Part shown: positions 1-9,459 of the stretch, one piece after another | Numbering within the stretch: position 1 is the stretch's first letter | Layout: each line of letters begins with the position of its first letter | The notes under the pieces: model-generated | The model's input: only the letters and a program-made list of their open reading frames with translations | What the model was told of the DNA's origin: nothing | Databases searched by the model: none | Assembly: GCF_002939885.1 (NCBI RefSeq) | Contig: NZ_MDED01000013.1 | Span: forward strand, 1 to 49,651 | DNA: 49,651 nt | Direction: 5' to 3' | Source: Xanthomonas cucurbitae | GTDB taxonomy: Bacteria > Pseudomonadota > Gammaproteobacteria > Xanthomonadales > Xanthomonadaceae | Made by a program: the position numbers and the translations under genes

Positions 1-2298
1 GTCGCCGGCTTCCAAGGCAGCATAGAACTGCTCGACCAAGGGGTCCATGCGGCGCGGTGCCGTCTGTTCCGATAGCGGCGTGTCGGTGAGGCGGTCAGGA
101 TGTGCAAGCGTGTCGGCCACCGGACCTGGTGCCGTCTCCTGCGCCGGCTCGGCTTCCTGCTCCTTCCTGTGGCCTGACGCTGACACGGAGACTGCGCCCA
201 GCGTCGGCGCGTGCGCCATTGCGGGCTGGTCCAGCTCGGCCTTGGCATGGCGTAGCTCTTCGGGGGTGGTCACCGCGACCTGGTGGGCTACGCCATCGGG
301 TCCGGTCTGGTAGTGGGCAATGGGACTGTCGTAGCCGTATTGCCCCTGCTCGTTCGGCTTCAGCTGCTGCATCGTCGGGCCAGTGAGGCCTTCGGCCTGC
401 TTGGTGCGCTGGGTGGCCAGTTCCACCGCCTGAAGATTGTTCTCTTGGGCGTTGAGGTCGACGCCCGCGGCCCGGTAGCGATGCAGGAACTCGTTGTGCT
501 CCATCTGCGCGGGCGTAGGCGCAGGGCGCGCCTCAATGGCGGCGAGGGTTTCCTGGGCGCGCTCCAACGAGGGCTGGCGCATCTGATTCGTCAGCTCCAA
601 CTCGACCGCTAGGTTGCCGGTGGCCACTCCGTCCTTGCCGGCCCACTGCCCAGCCTCATTGCGCTGGTAGGTCTGACCATCGCGGCCTTGCACCCGGTCC
701 TGCTGTGCACGAGCACTTTCCACGGCGGCGGGAACGCCCACACCGTAGTCCTGACCGCGCTGGGCGGTATGGTTCTCCAGGTAGGCCTGGGCGATGGCCT
801 CACGGCCGGTGGCGATATCGTTCTCGATGCGCCTCAGGGCTTCCTGGTTAAGGCGTTGCGCCTGCGCTGGGTTGGCGGTCTGCGGCTCGTAGACGCCACT
901 GTCGTTGGCACCCGCCACAGTGGTCTTGACCTGGCGCTCCCAGGACTCGGTGGCCGGATTACGCTGCCAGTTCTGGTTGTCCAGACCCGTCTGGTCGCCA
1001 GGCTTGGCCGGCAGGTTAAACGGATCCAGCGGCGGTGGCACCTTGCCTAGAGCCAACTCGGCGGCTTTGGCGTTCGCCATGGCACACAGTTCCTGCGACT
1101 TGGCGTAGCTGGCCCCCACCGGAACTTGGCTAGGAGTGTCCTGCCCATCGACACCACGCTCGAAAGCACCTTGGCGCTGCCAATCCCGTCCGTTGAACTG
1201 CCACTCCATCCCAGCCTTGTCGGTCTGGTGATAGATGGAACGGTTGTCCAACAGGTCAGCGCCTTTGTCGAAGGCCTTGCTCATCAACAGCGCATCGCCC
1301 ACCACCAGTGCCGCAGGAACGAAGCCGCTGCCGCTGCCCAACGCTGCTGCCGTAGAGGCACCGCCAGCCCAACCGCCCGCGTTGCGGGCAATGGCGTGGT
1401 TCACTTCGGACTGGGCTGCTGTCGTGTTGCCCTGCTCCATCAAGGTTGATGCCGTGCGAGCGGTCGTGACCGCATCCATGCCCGTAGTCAGCAAGCCACC
1501 GGCTCGGGCCAGGCCGCGTGCGGAGGCTTCGCCCAGCAGTAGTTCCGTGGACACCGAACCACGCTGGCCACGAGGAACGCGAAGGTGATGAGCCGCTTGT
1601 TCGCCCAGCGTTTCTTCAACCTTGGCGATGCCCTGCTCGGACAACACCACGCGGCCGTCGTGATGCGCGTTGGCGATCGCCAGGGACAAGCCACTGCGTT
1701 GAAGTTGGATGTCACCTCCGCGAACGATTGCGGTATCACTGGTCTGAATCTGATTGAGCGTGGTGACGATGCGCGATTCGGAATGCGCCACGGCACCCCA
1801 GCCATGATCCAGCCCGTTGAAGCCCTTGATGTTTTCGATCTGCTGGGCGTGGACTTGACCGTATGCCGGGATGTTGTGGAAGAATTCTCGGACTTTTTGG
1901 GTGGCTTGCCCTGTCGTTTGGCCAACCGGCGTGTTCGTGTTTAGGTCGCCGTTGATCAGGCCTACCTTGATCGTATCTCGCAGATGTTCAACGCGTTTGG
2001 CAACTCGCTCCATGGCTTCTGGGTCGCCTTCCAAAGCAGCCTGCCCAACCCGAGAAGATTCGATGAGATCAAGGCGTCGGATCATCCCTCGCTGGTATTC
2101 GGCCAGCGGACCACCGCTATGCGGCGTGATGCCCATGGCCTGCGCAAACTTCGGATCCGAAGGGAGGAAAAGCCGGTTCTCAGGAGCATGCATATCAAAC
2201 TTGCCAGCCTGACTCAGCTTTGCAAGCAGTTCGCTATTTTTTAGCGTCTGCTGCTCGATGTTGTGGTGGTCTTGGAAAAGTGTCCGATAGCTGGACAT
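1..2298 (-). CDS. Putative X-T4SS antibacterial effector with N-terminal AHH-type nuclease domain (partial, runs off left edge)
   Basis: A frame of 766 codons is open from an ATG at 2298 down to base 1 with no stop, so the C-terminus lies outside the window. The start has an AAGGGG ribosome site 7-8 bases upstream. Residues 8-68 carry the arrangement of AHH/HNH-ENDO VII toxin nucleases: DHH (10-12), Asn41 before LFLP, and a histidine in GITPHSGGP (His60) followed by Tyr68. After it come Ala/Gly-rich, possibly membrane-active segments and a long Gln-rich region (WQRNPATESW, YQRNEAGQWA) of the style seen in Xanthomonas XVIPCD effectors, which are secreted by the bacteria-killing type IV system. 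The XVIPCD itself would be C-terminal and is not visible. Two Imm11-type genes sit directly upstream on the same strand, 35 bases away. The nuclease reading is motif-based; secretion by the T4SS is inferred. Confidence 0.75.
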   Translation of the reverse strand, partial: MSSYRTLFQDHHNIEQQTLKNSELLAKLSQAGKFDMHAPENRLFLPSDPKFAQAMGITPHSGGPLAEYQRGMIRRLDLIESSRVGQAALEGDPEAMERVAKRVEHLRDTIKVGLINGDLNTNTPVGQTTGQATQKVREFFHNIPAYGQVHAQQIENIKGFNGLDHGWGAVAHSESRIVTTLNQIQTSDTAIVRGGDIQLQRSGLSLAIANAHHDGRVVLSEQGIAKVEETLGEQAAHHLRVPRGQRGSVSTELLLGEASARGLARAGGLLTTGMDAVTTARTASTLMEQGNTTAAQSEVNHAIARNAGGWAGGASTAAALGSGSGFVPAALVVGDALLMSKAFDKGADLLDNRSIYHQTDKAGMEWQFNGRDWQRQGAFERGVDGQDTPSQVPVGASYAKSQELCAMANAKAAELALGKVPPPLDPFNLPAKPGDQTGLDNQNWQRNPATESWERQVKTTVAGANDSGVYEPQTANPAQAQRLNQEALRRIENDIATGREAIAQAYLENHTAQRGQDYGVGVPAAVESARAQQDRVQGRDGQTYQRNEAGQWAGKDGVATGNLAVELELTNQMRQPSLERAQETLAAIEARPAPTPAQMEHNEFLHRYRAAGVDLNAQENNLQAVELATQRTKQAEGLTGPTMQQLKPNEQGQYGYDSPIAHYQTGPDGVAHQVAVTTPEELRHAKAELDQPAMAHAPTLGAVSVSASGHRKEQEAEPAQETAPGPVADTLAHPDRLTDTPLSEQTAPRRMDPLVEQFYAALEAGD

Positions 2299-2333
2299 GG
2301 ATTGGCCCCTTACTGGCGCTTTACGTGCTCGAT

Positions 2334-2984
2334 TCAGTAGTTCACTACGTCGTCAAACCAAAGCCCGCTGGAATCGCCGGGCGTGACAATGCCCGCAGCC
2401 TCTACGGCATCCTTGAACGTCTTATCGCAATAAACGAAGCCGTTAAATGGCAGCCTGAACACATGCGCAGAACCCAACACATCCCGCTTGAATGCGAGCC
2501 GCACGTCGCCGGTGAGATCGTAATACTTACCCCCCTCAAAATCGTCGCTGATTTCGATCGTAAGCTGAGACGACTGCTCATCCAGGGCATCTATCACCCT
2601 CACAACATCGCATAGGAAGACTGTCGGCCCCTTGGAGCCGTCGGCAAGGCGATAGTCCGCGTTGGCGAAAGCAAAAGCTTCTGAATCGACCGCTTCCATC
2701 ACTCGACGCAATCGCTCAGACACCAGCCAGTAGCCGCTGAAACCACCTTCTAAGTCTTCCGGACGCACGCCTTTCGTTGGGTCGTAGACCAAACGCGGAA
2801 CTTCTCGCAGTGGGGGGAATCCACGAGCTTTGGGTCGCAAGATCAGCCGGGGAGGTGTCAGCAACGCCTCCTCGTTCTCAAAGACGAGACCGTGACCCTT
2901 CCCACCCCTGCGGGCGTCCGGCTGCAAGATGAAGAACTCCCCAGCTGTGGGCTGATTGGATTCCATGGTTTGCGTCTTGCCCAT
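2334..2984 (-). CDS. Imm11 (DUF1629) family immunity protein, intact copy
   Basis: 216 residues, cytoplasmic, without signal peptide. The C-terminal half has the Imm11/DUF1629 pattern: LCDVVRVIDALDEQSSQL, then AHVFRLPFNGFVYCD and a final SGLWFDDV. Imm11 is named for Myxococcus MXAN_0049, which I recall as the protector against an AHH nuclease toxin; that fits the effector starting 35 bases downstream. I chose the ATG at 2984 (MGKTQTMES) over the one at 3017. The region around it, including a GAAGAG box, aligns with the equivalent start of the neighbouring paralog (GAAGG, MDETQHMDS). Base composition is AT-richer than the housekeeping genes to the right. The expected job is to bind and block the nuclease in the producing cell or its kin. 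Confidence 0.8.
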   Translation of the reverse strand: MGKTQTMESNQPTAGEFFILQPDARRGGKGHGLVFENEEALLTPPRLILRPKARGFPPLREVPRLVYDPTKGVRPEDLEGGFSGYWLVSERLRRVMEAVDSEAFAFANADYRLADGSKGPTVFLCDVVRVIDALDEQSSQLTIEISDDFEGGKYYDLTGDVRLAFKRDVLGSAHVFRLPFNGFVYCDKTFKDAVEAAGIVTPGDSSGLWFDDVVNY

Positions 2985-3168
2985 ATAAGCGTCGTCTCTT
3001 CGTGCTGGGGACAGCATATCCCCAGCACTGGAAGCTAAGTCAACCTGTATGCCCTACTTTACTACAACGTGATATTGGCAAGAATCTGTTATTTACGGGC
3101 ATGGTGGCCCTGGAACAGGGGATTGCTGCTTGGCATGACCTAGGCTCCGTCCTCGTTGCCTCGTGGAA

Positions 3169-3765
3169 TCAAATATCCGACGCGACGATGAACGAGATGC
3201 CGCTGGATTCCGCATCGTCAGGAATGCCGGCAGCGAGGACTGCGGCCTTGAAGACGTGGTCGCAGAACGCCTTTGGATTAAAAGGCGTGCGAAAGACGTG
3301 AGCCTCTGCGAGCGCTTCGCGGCCGAATATCAAGCTCGCGCCACCTGCCATAGCGTAGAACTTCCCGCGCACGTAGTCGTCATCGATTTTGATCCGCAAC
3401 CTCGATGCGTCCTCATCGAGAGCGTCCAGCTCGCGCACCACGTCGCAAAGGTAGTGGCGCGGGCCTGGCGTTCCGTCGGCTAGACGGTAGTCCACGCCGG
3501 CGAAAGCAAACGCCTTCGGATCAACGGCCACCATCATGTCGTGCAGACGTTCGGACACCAGCCAGTAGCCGCTGAACCCAGCCTCCAAATCCCGGGGCTT
3601 GGGGCCGACGCTTGGGTCGTAGGTCAGCAATGGTGTTTCGCGAAGGGGTGGAAACCCACCACCTTCCTGCCGCGGGATCAGCCGTGGCGACGAAAGGAGC
3701 TGGCGCTCGTTCGTGAACTGAATCCCGCAGGACTGCCTGTTGCTCTCCATGTCCGATACGAACAT
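3169..3765 (-). CDS. Second Imm11 (DUF1629) family immunity protein, N-terminus cut by an in-frame stop
   Basis: 198 residues from the ATG at 3765. It is a paralog of the protein at 2334-2984, with roughly half the residues identical by eye; shared blocks include GFPPLRE, GFSGYWLVSERL, DYRLADG, LCDVVR and AHVFR. Upstream in the same frame lie 20 codons (3828-3769, MDETQHMDS...PGAF) that match the paralog's N-terminus, followed by TAA at 3768-3766 where the paralog continues. The original gene therefore probably started at 3828, with a GAAGG ribosome site, and has picked up a nonsense codon. The ATG right after the stop could allow re-initiation and leaves the Imm11 core complete. It may be active, weakly expressed, or decaying. 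Confidence 0.7.
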   Translation of the reverse strand: MFVSDMESNRQSCGIQFTNERQLLSSPRLIPRQEGGGFPPLRETPLLTYDPSVGPKPRDLEAGFSGYWLVSERLHDMMVAVDPKAFAFAGVDYRLADGTPGPRHYLCDVVRELDALDEDASRLRIKIDDDYVRGKFYAMAGGASLIFGREALAEAHVFRTPFNPKAFCDHVFKAAVLAAGIPDDAESSGISFIVASDI

Positions 3766-4013
3766 TTAGAAGGCGCCTGGTTCGGGCTTGTTTGGAATGG
3801 TTGAGTCCATGTGCTGCGTCTCGTCCATATTGGATGTGCCTTCGCGTGTTGAGGAAAGCTTACCCCCCAATCAACGGAGCTGTTGGGCAGGACCATGTCC
3901 TGCATACACACGTTCGAGCATATTTGGACCGAAGGCGAACGTTCGTTGTGTGACCACAATCCCGGCCTAAGGCACGGTTCGTGGGCTGTCTCTTTGTGGC
4001 TAGCTGCCGCGTT

Positions 4014-5312
4014 TCAGGCGATCGATTCTCGCCGCGCGGGGCGCAGCAGCTTCGCACCGATCACGATGCCGATCAGCGCCAGCAGCATCACGTAGTACCC
4101 CGCACCCATCGGATGCTGCTTGACCAGCATTACCACCAGCAGCGGCGTCAGCCCACCGAAGACCGCGTAGCCCAGGTTGTAGGCGAACGACACGCCGGAC
4201 AACCGCACCGCCGCCGGGAACACCGCGACCATGATGCAGGGAACCACGCCCAGGATGCCCAGTGACGCGCCCAGCAGTGCGTACAGCGGAAAGACCAGGT
4301 GTGGATCGCCGGCCAGGCGGTAGAACAGCCACGCCGCCACGCCGAGGAAGAGACTGCCGACCAGCAGCACGCGCCCATTGCCAAGGCGGTCGGCCAATGC
4401 ACCGGCCACCACCGACCCCAGCGCCTGCAGTACCACCGCCAGGCTGTTGGCCTGCAGCGCCACCTCGGCCGGGTAGTGATAGCTGCTCTGCAACAGGCCG
4501 GGCGTCATCAACGACACCACCAGCACCCCGCCGGCCACCATCCAGGTCAGCGCCAGCGATAGCAGTACGCCACGTCGGTGATCGCGCAGCACCAACTTGA
4601 GCGGGGTCTCGCGCGCGAGTGCGCGCATGGCGACCAGCTCAGTGAACACCGGCGTCTCGTGCAACCAGCGCCTCAGGTACACCGACAACAGCCCGAACAC
4701 CCCGCCAGCCAGGAACGGCAGGCGCCAGGCATGGTCGGCGATCTCGGCAGGGGTGAAGTGGCGGTTGAGCGCGCCGGCGGCCAGCGAGCCGAGCAGCACG
4801 CCACCGGCCAGGCCGGCGGTCAACGTGCCGCAGGCGAGCCCGGTACGGTGCGGCGGCACATGCTCGGTCACGAACACCCAGGCGCTGGGGACTTCGCCGC
4901 CGATCGCGGCACCCTGCAACAGGCGTGCGCTCAGCAGCAGCAACGGTGCCGCCATGCTGATCTGCGCGTAGGTCGGCAACAGGCCGATGCACAGCGTGGG
5001 CAGCGCCATCAGCAGCAGGCTCAGCGCAAACATGCGCTTGCGGCCGATCAGGTCGCCAAAATGGGCCATCACCATGCCGCCAAGCGGCCGCACCAGGTAG
5101 CCGGCGGCAAAGATGCCCAAGGTCTGCAACTGCCGCATCCATTCCGGGATGCCGGGTGGGAAGAACAGATCGCCCAGCACGGCCGCAAAGAAGATGAAGA
5201 TGATGAAGTCGTAGAGTTCCAGCGCGCCGCCGAGTGCCGACAGTGCCAGGGTCTTGTAATCACCGGCATGCAGTGGCCTGGGGGTGGCGGGCGAGGGCGA
5301 GTCAATGGTCAC
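4014..5312 (-). CDS. MFS transporter, metabolite:H+ symporter (MHS) type
   Basis: 432 residues with about twelve hydrophobic segments, an inner-membrane permease. The MHS (ProP/ShiA/citrate-ketoglutarate) signatures are visible: LGGALELYDFIIFIFFAAVL in helix 1, GYLVRPLGG and HFGDLIGRKR in the helix 2-3 loop, and LLQGAAIGGEVPSAWVFVTEH in helices 4-5. Substrates of this family are organic acids or osmolytes; the exact one cannot be told. The start is GTG at 5312, preceded by AAGGA at about 10 bases; the frame before it offers no better start. It is on the same strand as the upstream permease/murB cluster but separated from it by 358 bases, so it is probably its own unit. Confidence 0.85.
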   Translation of the reverse strand: MTIDSPSPATPRPLHAGDYKTLALSALGGALELYDFIIFIFFAAVLGDLFFPPGIPEWMRQLQTLGIFAAGYLVRPLGGMVMAHFGDLIGRKRMFALSLLLMALPTLCIGLLPTYAQISMAAPLLLLSARLLQGAAIGGEVPSAWVFVTEHVPPHRTGLACGTLTAGLAGGVLLGSLAAGALNRHFTPAEIADHAWRLPFLAGGVFGLLSVYLRRWLHETPVFTELVAMRALARETPLKLVLRDHRRGVLLSLALTWMVAGGVLVVSLMTPGLLQSSYHYPAEVALQANSLAVVLQALGSVVAGALADRLGNGRVLLVGSLFLGVAAWLFYRLAGDPHLVFPLYALLGASLGILGVVPCIMVAVFPAAVRLSGVSFAYNLGYAVFGGLTPLLVVMLVKQHPMGAGYYVMLLALIGIVIGAKLLRPARRESIA

Positions 5313-5670
5313 TGGCAGGCATCCTTCTGGGCGTGGGAGGCGTGCAGCGCTTCGGAATGCGCGGCCTCTGCCAGACTAGCGTGCCCAAGCGGGTGGTTGG
5401 GCGCCGAACATCACTCGCATGTGCGCGAATGTGTATGCAAAAACGAACTGGCAGGCTTCGCGCCTTGCCGGGGCCGCGGCCAACGCCGCACGGCACCGGT
5501 TGCCGGCCATGCGCGTGCGACCACCGTCATGAGCGTGCCAAGCGCCGGCCTGTTGCCGCTCCTGTGAGTCCAGGCTGCACGGCGGCAGCCTGGCCGGATG
5601 CGGGGCGCCGCAGTCGCACCGCATCACCGGCCGGATGCGTCGTTTGCTCGCTATGTGTTGCTGACAGGGC
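5313..5670. other. Intergenic region without a recognisable gene
   Basis: No convincing reading frame on either strand. It holds the upstream region of the MFS gene and, nearer the EamA gene, a GC-rich inverted repeat (5570-5593). Confidence 0.5.
5570..5593 (-). terminator. Inverted repeat downstream of the EamA gene, possible terminator
   Basis: CCAGGCTGC and GCAGCCTGG form a perfect 9-bp stem with a 6-base loop, about 80 bases after the EamA stop. There is no T-run, so intrinsic termination is uncertain. Confidence 0.3.
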
Positions 5671-6579
5671 TTATTCGCCGGGCTTGGCGCCTTCCACCGG
5701 CGCATGCGTGGCGGCGCGCCGGGACAGCACTGCTTCGCGATGGGCGATATAGACGTTGGCGCCGATGATGATGCCCGCGCCGATCAGGGTATGCCGCTCG
5801 ATCGCCTCGCCGAACAACCACCAGCCCAGCAGTGCGACCAGCGGCAATTGCATGAAGCTGATCGGCTGCAGCGCCGAGACCTCGCCCAGCCGGAGTGCGC
5901 GGGTCCAGAACACCTGCCCGGCAGTGCCGAAGATGCCGGTCGCCACCAGCCACAGCCAGTCGATGCCCTGCGGCCAGCTCCACTGGAACAACGCCGGCAG
6001 CAGCGACATCGGCACCCAGAACACGTAGGTGTAGAACACCACCGTGTCGGCGTCGTCGCTGCGCGAGAGCTGCTTGATCTGGATTGCCACGATGGCGCTG
6101 ATGACCGCGGCCAGCAGCGCCACCAGCAGGCCCGGGCTGAAGGTGGACGAGCCCGGCCGCAAAATCACCAGCACGCCGATGAAACCCGCCGCCACCGCCA
6201 GCCAGCGCCGCATTCGCACCTGTTCCTGCAGCCACACCACTGCCAGCACGGTGACGAACAAGGGCGTGGAGTAGGACAGCGAAATCGCCTGTGACAACGG
6301 CAGGTGCCCGATCGCCCAAAACCCGCACAGCATCGAGGCCAGGCCGATCAAGGTCCGGGCGAAGTACTGCGGCAGCTGGCGCGTGCGCGGCAGCGGCTTG
6401 CCCGGGCGCACGATCAATGGCAGCAGCGCCAGCAAGCCGAAGGCGTTGCGGAAGAACGCGATCTCGCTGGTCGGGGTGTGCGCGGACGCCAGCCGGATGC
6501 AGATGGCCATCAGGCCAAAGGCCAGCGTGCTGACGAGCATCCACACGGCGGCGCGCATCGGCGCCGGCGATGCCGTCAC
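5671..6579 (-). CDS. EamA/DMT-superfamily inner-membrane transporter
   Basis: 302 residues from GTG, with ten predicted hydrophobic helices in two EamA repeats. The first repeat shows [35 protein letters not shown] and [14 protein letters not shown] blocks recur in the second half. The family exports small metabolites; the substrate is not predictable. The start is best placed at GTG 6579, which overlaps the murB stop by four bases (GTGA) and has GGAG seven bases upstream; an ATG seven codons later (6558) lacks a ribosome site. The overlap suggests coupled translation as the last gene of the DUF4190-methyltransferase-pyrD-murB cluster. Confidence 0.8.
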   Translation of the reverse strand: MTASPAPMRAAVWMLVSTLAFGLMAICIRLASAHTPTSEIAFFRNAFGLLALLPLIVRPGKPLPRTRQLPQYFARTLIGLASMLCGFWAIGHLPLSQAISLSYSTPLFVTVLAVVWLQEQVRMRRWLAVAAGFIGVLVILRPGSSTFSPGLLVALLAAVISAIVAIQIKQLSRSDDADTVVFYTYVFWVPMSLLPALFQWSWPQGIDWLWLVATGIFGTAGQVFWTRALRLGEVSALQPISFMQLPLVALLGWWLFGEAIERHTLIGAGIIIGANVYIAHREAVLSRRAATHAPVEGAKPGE

Positions 6580-7628
6580 CAATGCGCTCCGATGATGCGC
6601 GGCTCCGGTTCCAGGATCACCGAATAGCGCTCGCGCACCGATTCGGCGATGCGCCGTGCGACGTCGAGCAACTGCGCGCCGCTGGCGCTGCCGTAGTTGA
6701 CCAGCACCAGCGCATGATCGGGCGACACGCCGGCATCGCCTTCGCGCCGGCCCTTCCAGCCGCATTGCTCGATCAACCACGCTGCCGACAATTTGCCCTG
6801 GCCGGCGTGTTCGCCGGGGTAGACCGGCATGTCGGCGAAGGTGGCCTGCAAGGCCGCGATCTGCTCGCTCGGCAGCAACGGGTTCTTGAAGAAGCTGCCC
6901 GCATTGCCCAGCACGTCGGGGTCCGGCAGCTTGCGTCGACGAATATTGATGACTGCCTGCGCCACATCGGCTGCACCGGCCAGTTCGGCCCCCATGCTGG
7001 CCAGCTCCTCGCGGATGCCCGCGTAGTCCAGCCGCAGTTCGTGCAACAGCGGCAGATGGAACTCCACCGCCACGATCAGGTAACGCTCGGGCTGCTGCTT
7101 GAACACGCTGTCGCGGTAGCCGAACGCGCAGGCGTCTGCGCCCATTCGCACGAATTGCTGGCCGTGCTGATCGAAGGCCTCCACCACATGGATGAAGTCG
7201 CCCACCTGCGCGCCATACGCGCCGATGTTCTGGATCGGGCTGGCACCCACGGTGCCGGGAATCAGCGCCAGGTTCTCCAGTCCCGACAGGCCCTGCTGCA
7301 GCGAATACAGCACCAGCGCATGCCAGTTCGCTCCCGCACCGGCGCGCACGATGGCATGGTCGGCATGGTGGGCAATGATGGCGATGTCGCGGTTTTCGAA
7401 ACACAGCACGCAGCCCGGCGGATCGCCGGCCAGCAGCACGTTGCTGCCGCTGCCCAGTACCAGCAGCGGTTCGCCGGCAATCTGCGGCGCTGCCAGCGCC
7501 TGTGGCAAGGCCTCGGGCGTGTCGATCTGCAGCAGCCAGCGCGCCTTGGCTTCTACATGGAAGGTGTTCAACCCACGCAGCGAGGCGTGTTCGCTCAGGC
7601 GCCAGCCCGGTCGCACCGCAGCGCTCAT
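6576..7628 (-). CDS. murB: UDP-N-acetylenolpyruvoylglucosamine reductase
   Basis: 350 residues, the E. coli-type (type I) MurB length. It makes UDP-MurNAc by NADPH/FAD-dependent reduction of the enolpyruvyl group, in the cytoplasmic stage of peptidoglycan synthesis. FAD-binding landmarks include [21 protein letters not shown] and the [17 protein letters not shown] block; the C-terminal substrate domain has NAGSFFKNP with the proton-donor serine and LIEQCGWKG. The ATG at 7628 overlaps the pyrD stop (ATGA), which fixes the start although the frame is open further upstream. Its own stop overlaps the EamA start. Confidence 0.95.
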   Translation of the reverse strand: MSAAVRPGWRLSEHASLRGLNTFHVEAKARWLLQIDTPEALPQALAAPQIAGEPLLVLGSGSNVLLAGDPPGCVLCFENRDIAIIAHHADHAIVRAGAGANWHALVLYSLQQGLSGLENLALIPGTVGASPIQNIGAYGAQVGDFIHVVEAFDQHGQQFVRMGADACAFGYRDSVFKQQPERYLIVAVEFHLPLLHELRLDYAGIREELASMGAELAGAADVAQAVINIRRRKLPDPDVLGNAGSFFKNPLLPSEQIAALQATFADMPVYPGEHAGQGKLSAAWLIEQCGWKGRREGDAGVSPDHALVLVNYGSASGAQLLDVARRIAESVRERYSVILEPEPRIIGAHW

Positions 7629-8680
7629 AACGGCGATACCATGCCGCCGCTGGGCGCCTCGCGGCGGCGGCGGATGGCATCGACGCATTCGCCGATCAAC
7701 GGCGGCCCGCGATACACCAGCCCGCTATAGCACTGCACCAGGCTCGCACCGGCGGCCATCTTGGCGACCGCGTCGGCGCCGGAGCCGATGCCGCCCACGC
7801 CGATCAACGGAATCGATTCGGGCAGGCGCGCGCGCAGGCGGCGCAGCACCAGGGTGGATTGCGCCAGCAATGGCGCTCCCGACAGGCCACCGGCTTCGGC
7901 GGCCAGCGGATGCGTGGCCACCAGCGTGCGCGTGACCGTGGTGTTGGTGGCGATCACGCCATCCACTGCCAGATCGGCCAGCACGCGTGCGGCCGCATCG
8001 ATGTCGCGGTCGTTGAGGTCTGGCGCCACCTTCACCAGCATCGGCACGCGCTTTGCGTGTTGCGCGGCCAGCGCTTCCTGGGTGTCGCGCAGGTCGGCGA
8101 TCAGGCGCCGCAACGCCTGTTCTTCCTGCAGCTCGCGCAGCCCGGCGGTATTGGGCGAGGAAATGTTGACGGTGATGTAGTCGGCCAGCGGGTACACCCG
8201 CTCCATGCAATAGCGGTAATCGCTGGTGGCCTCTTCGTTGGGGGTGTCCTTGTTCTTGCCGATGTTGATGCCGAGCAGGCCGCCACGACGGCGCGCGCGC
8301 TGCACATTGGCCACCAGCGCATCCACGCCCAGGTTGTTGAAGCCCATGCGGTTGATGACCGCCTGGTAGTCGGGCAGGCGGAACATGCGTGGCTTGGGGT
8401 TGCCCGCCTGCGCACGCGGGGTCACCGTGCCGATCTCGACGAAGCCGAATCCCAACGCCAGCAGCGCATCGATGTGTTCGCCGTTCTTGTCCAACCCGGC
8501 GCCCAGCCCCACCGGGTTGGGAAACATCAGCCCGAATGCAGGCGTCGGCAGCGGCTGCGGACGCTTGGCCAGCAGCGCGGTGGTGCCGGTGCGGTAGGCG
8601 GCATCGATGGAGCGCAATGCCAGCGCGTGGGCGCGTTCGGCATCGAGGGAAAACAGCAAGGGGCGGACAAACGAATACAT
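7625..8680 (-). CDS. pyrD: Dihydroorotate dehydrogenase (quinone), class 2
   Basis: 351 residues, typical of the membrane-associated class 2 enzyme that oxidises dihydroorotate to orotate and passes electrons to quinone. It shows the N-terminal amphipathic helix region ([18 protein letters not shown]), [32 protein letters not shown], the NISSPNT block with the catalytic serine, and the FMN-phosphate loops GLSGAPL and IGVGGIGSG. The stop overlaps the murB start by four bases, and the start lies five bases after the methyltransferase stop. The operon therefore joins pyrimidine and peptidoglycan precursor synthesis. Confidence 0.95.
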   Translation of the reverse strand: MYSFVRPLLFSLDAERAHALALRSIDAAYRTGTTALLAKRPQPLPTPAFGLMFPNPVGLGAGLDKNGEHIDALLALGFGFVEIGTVTPRAQAGNPKPRMFRLPDYQAVINRMGFNNLGVDALVANVQRARRRGGLLGINIGKNKDTPNEEATSDYRYCMERVYPLADYITVNISSPNTAGLRELQEEQALRRLIADLRDTQEALAAQHAKRVPMLVKVAPDLNDRDIDAAARVLADLAVDGVIATNTTVTRTLVATHPLAAEAGGLSGAPLLAQSTLVLRRLRARLPESIPLIGVGGIGSGADAVAKMAAGASLVQCYSGLVYRGPPLIGECVDAIRRRREAPSGGMVSPL

Positions 8681-8685
8681 GCGGG

Positions 8686-9459
8686 TCAGTTCAAACTTCC
8701 GGCGAAAATGCGGGTCTGGTAGTGAAAGTCGATCACCCCGTCGTGCGCGTGCGCATCGAACAGGGTACGTAGCGCGGCCAGCATCGGCGCATGCTGCGCA
8801 GCGTGTGCCAGCGGCGCATACGAAGACGACAGCAGCCGGCCACGCAAGGCGTCGAAATCCAGCCGCTGCACATTGGGAAAGCGTGCCATCGCGCGGAAGC
8901 CGTCGCCGAACCAGGCCTGCATGGTCGCATCGTCCTGGTAGCGCTCAGCCACAGCCGAATAGTCGGTGCCGTAGTCCAGCAGCAGCTGTTCGTAGCCGCG
9001 CAGGAATGCGGTGGAGTCCAGTTCGCGCGAATTCCAGTACACCACCGCCAAGCCGCCGGTCTGCAGGATACGTGTCCATTCGCGGCGCACGGCCTGGGTA
9101 TCGAACCAGTGGAAGGCCTGTGCTGCTGACACCAGGCTCACGCTGGCATCGGCCAGCCCGGTGGCTTCGGCGGTGCCGTCGATGGCCTGGAAGCTGCCGA
9201 ATTCCGCCAGCCAGTGTTGCGCGGCTGCGCGCATCGCTGGGTTCGGTTCCACGGCGGTGACCGTGTAGCCGGCTTCCAGAAACAGGCGGCTGGAGATGCC
9301 GGTCCCTGCACCGATATCGGCCACCGGCGTGGCGGGGGTGATGCCCAGGGTGTCGTGCAGCCAGCGCAACAGCTGCGGCGGGTAGCCCGGCCGGTAGCGC
9401 ACGTAGGCAGCCACCCGGTCGTCGAAGCGTTGCGCCGATGCAGGGACGGTGCGGTTCAA
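8686..9459 (-). CDS. SAM-dependent class I methyltransferase
   Basis: 257 residues from a TTG codon. The SAM-binding motif I is [13 protein letters not shown], followed by an acidic end of strand 2 (VTAVEPN), the motif around [13 protein letters not shown], and the AQAFHWFD block typical of the Methyltransf_11 / UbiE-like group. The target is unknown. The TTG at 9459 overlaps the stop of the DUF4190 gene (TTGA) and the coding similarity begins right after it; a GTG further upstream (9528) would lie wholly within the previous gene. It ends five bases before pyrD, so it is part of the same transcript. The start is the least certain part. Confidence 0.75.
   Translation of the reverse strand: MNRTVPASAQRFDDRVAAYVRYRPGYPPQLLRWLHDTLGITPATPVADIGAGTGISSRLFLEAGYTVTAVEPNPAMRAAAQHWLAEFGSFQAIDGTAEATGLADASVSLVSAAQAFHWFDTQAVRREWTRILQTGGLAVVYWNSRELDSTAFLRGYEQLLLDYGTDYSAVAERYQDDATMQAWFGDGFRAMARFPNVQRLDFDALRGRLLSSSYAPLAHAAQHAPMLAALRTLFDAHAHDGVIDFHYQTRIFAGSLN

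Noticed and set aside
5671..7680. Fusion of a long N-terminal part to the EamA permease
   Set aside because: The upstream 360 codons are out-of-frame murB sequence; the EamA fold starts at the GTG overlapping the murB stop.
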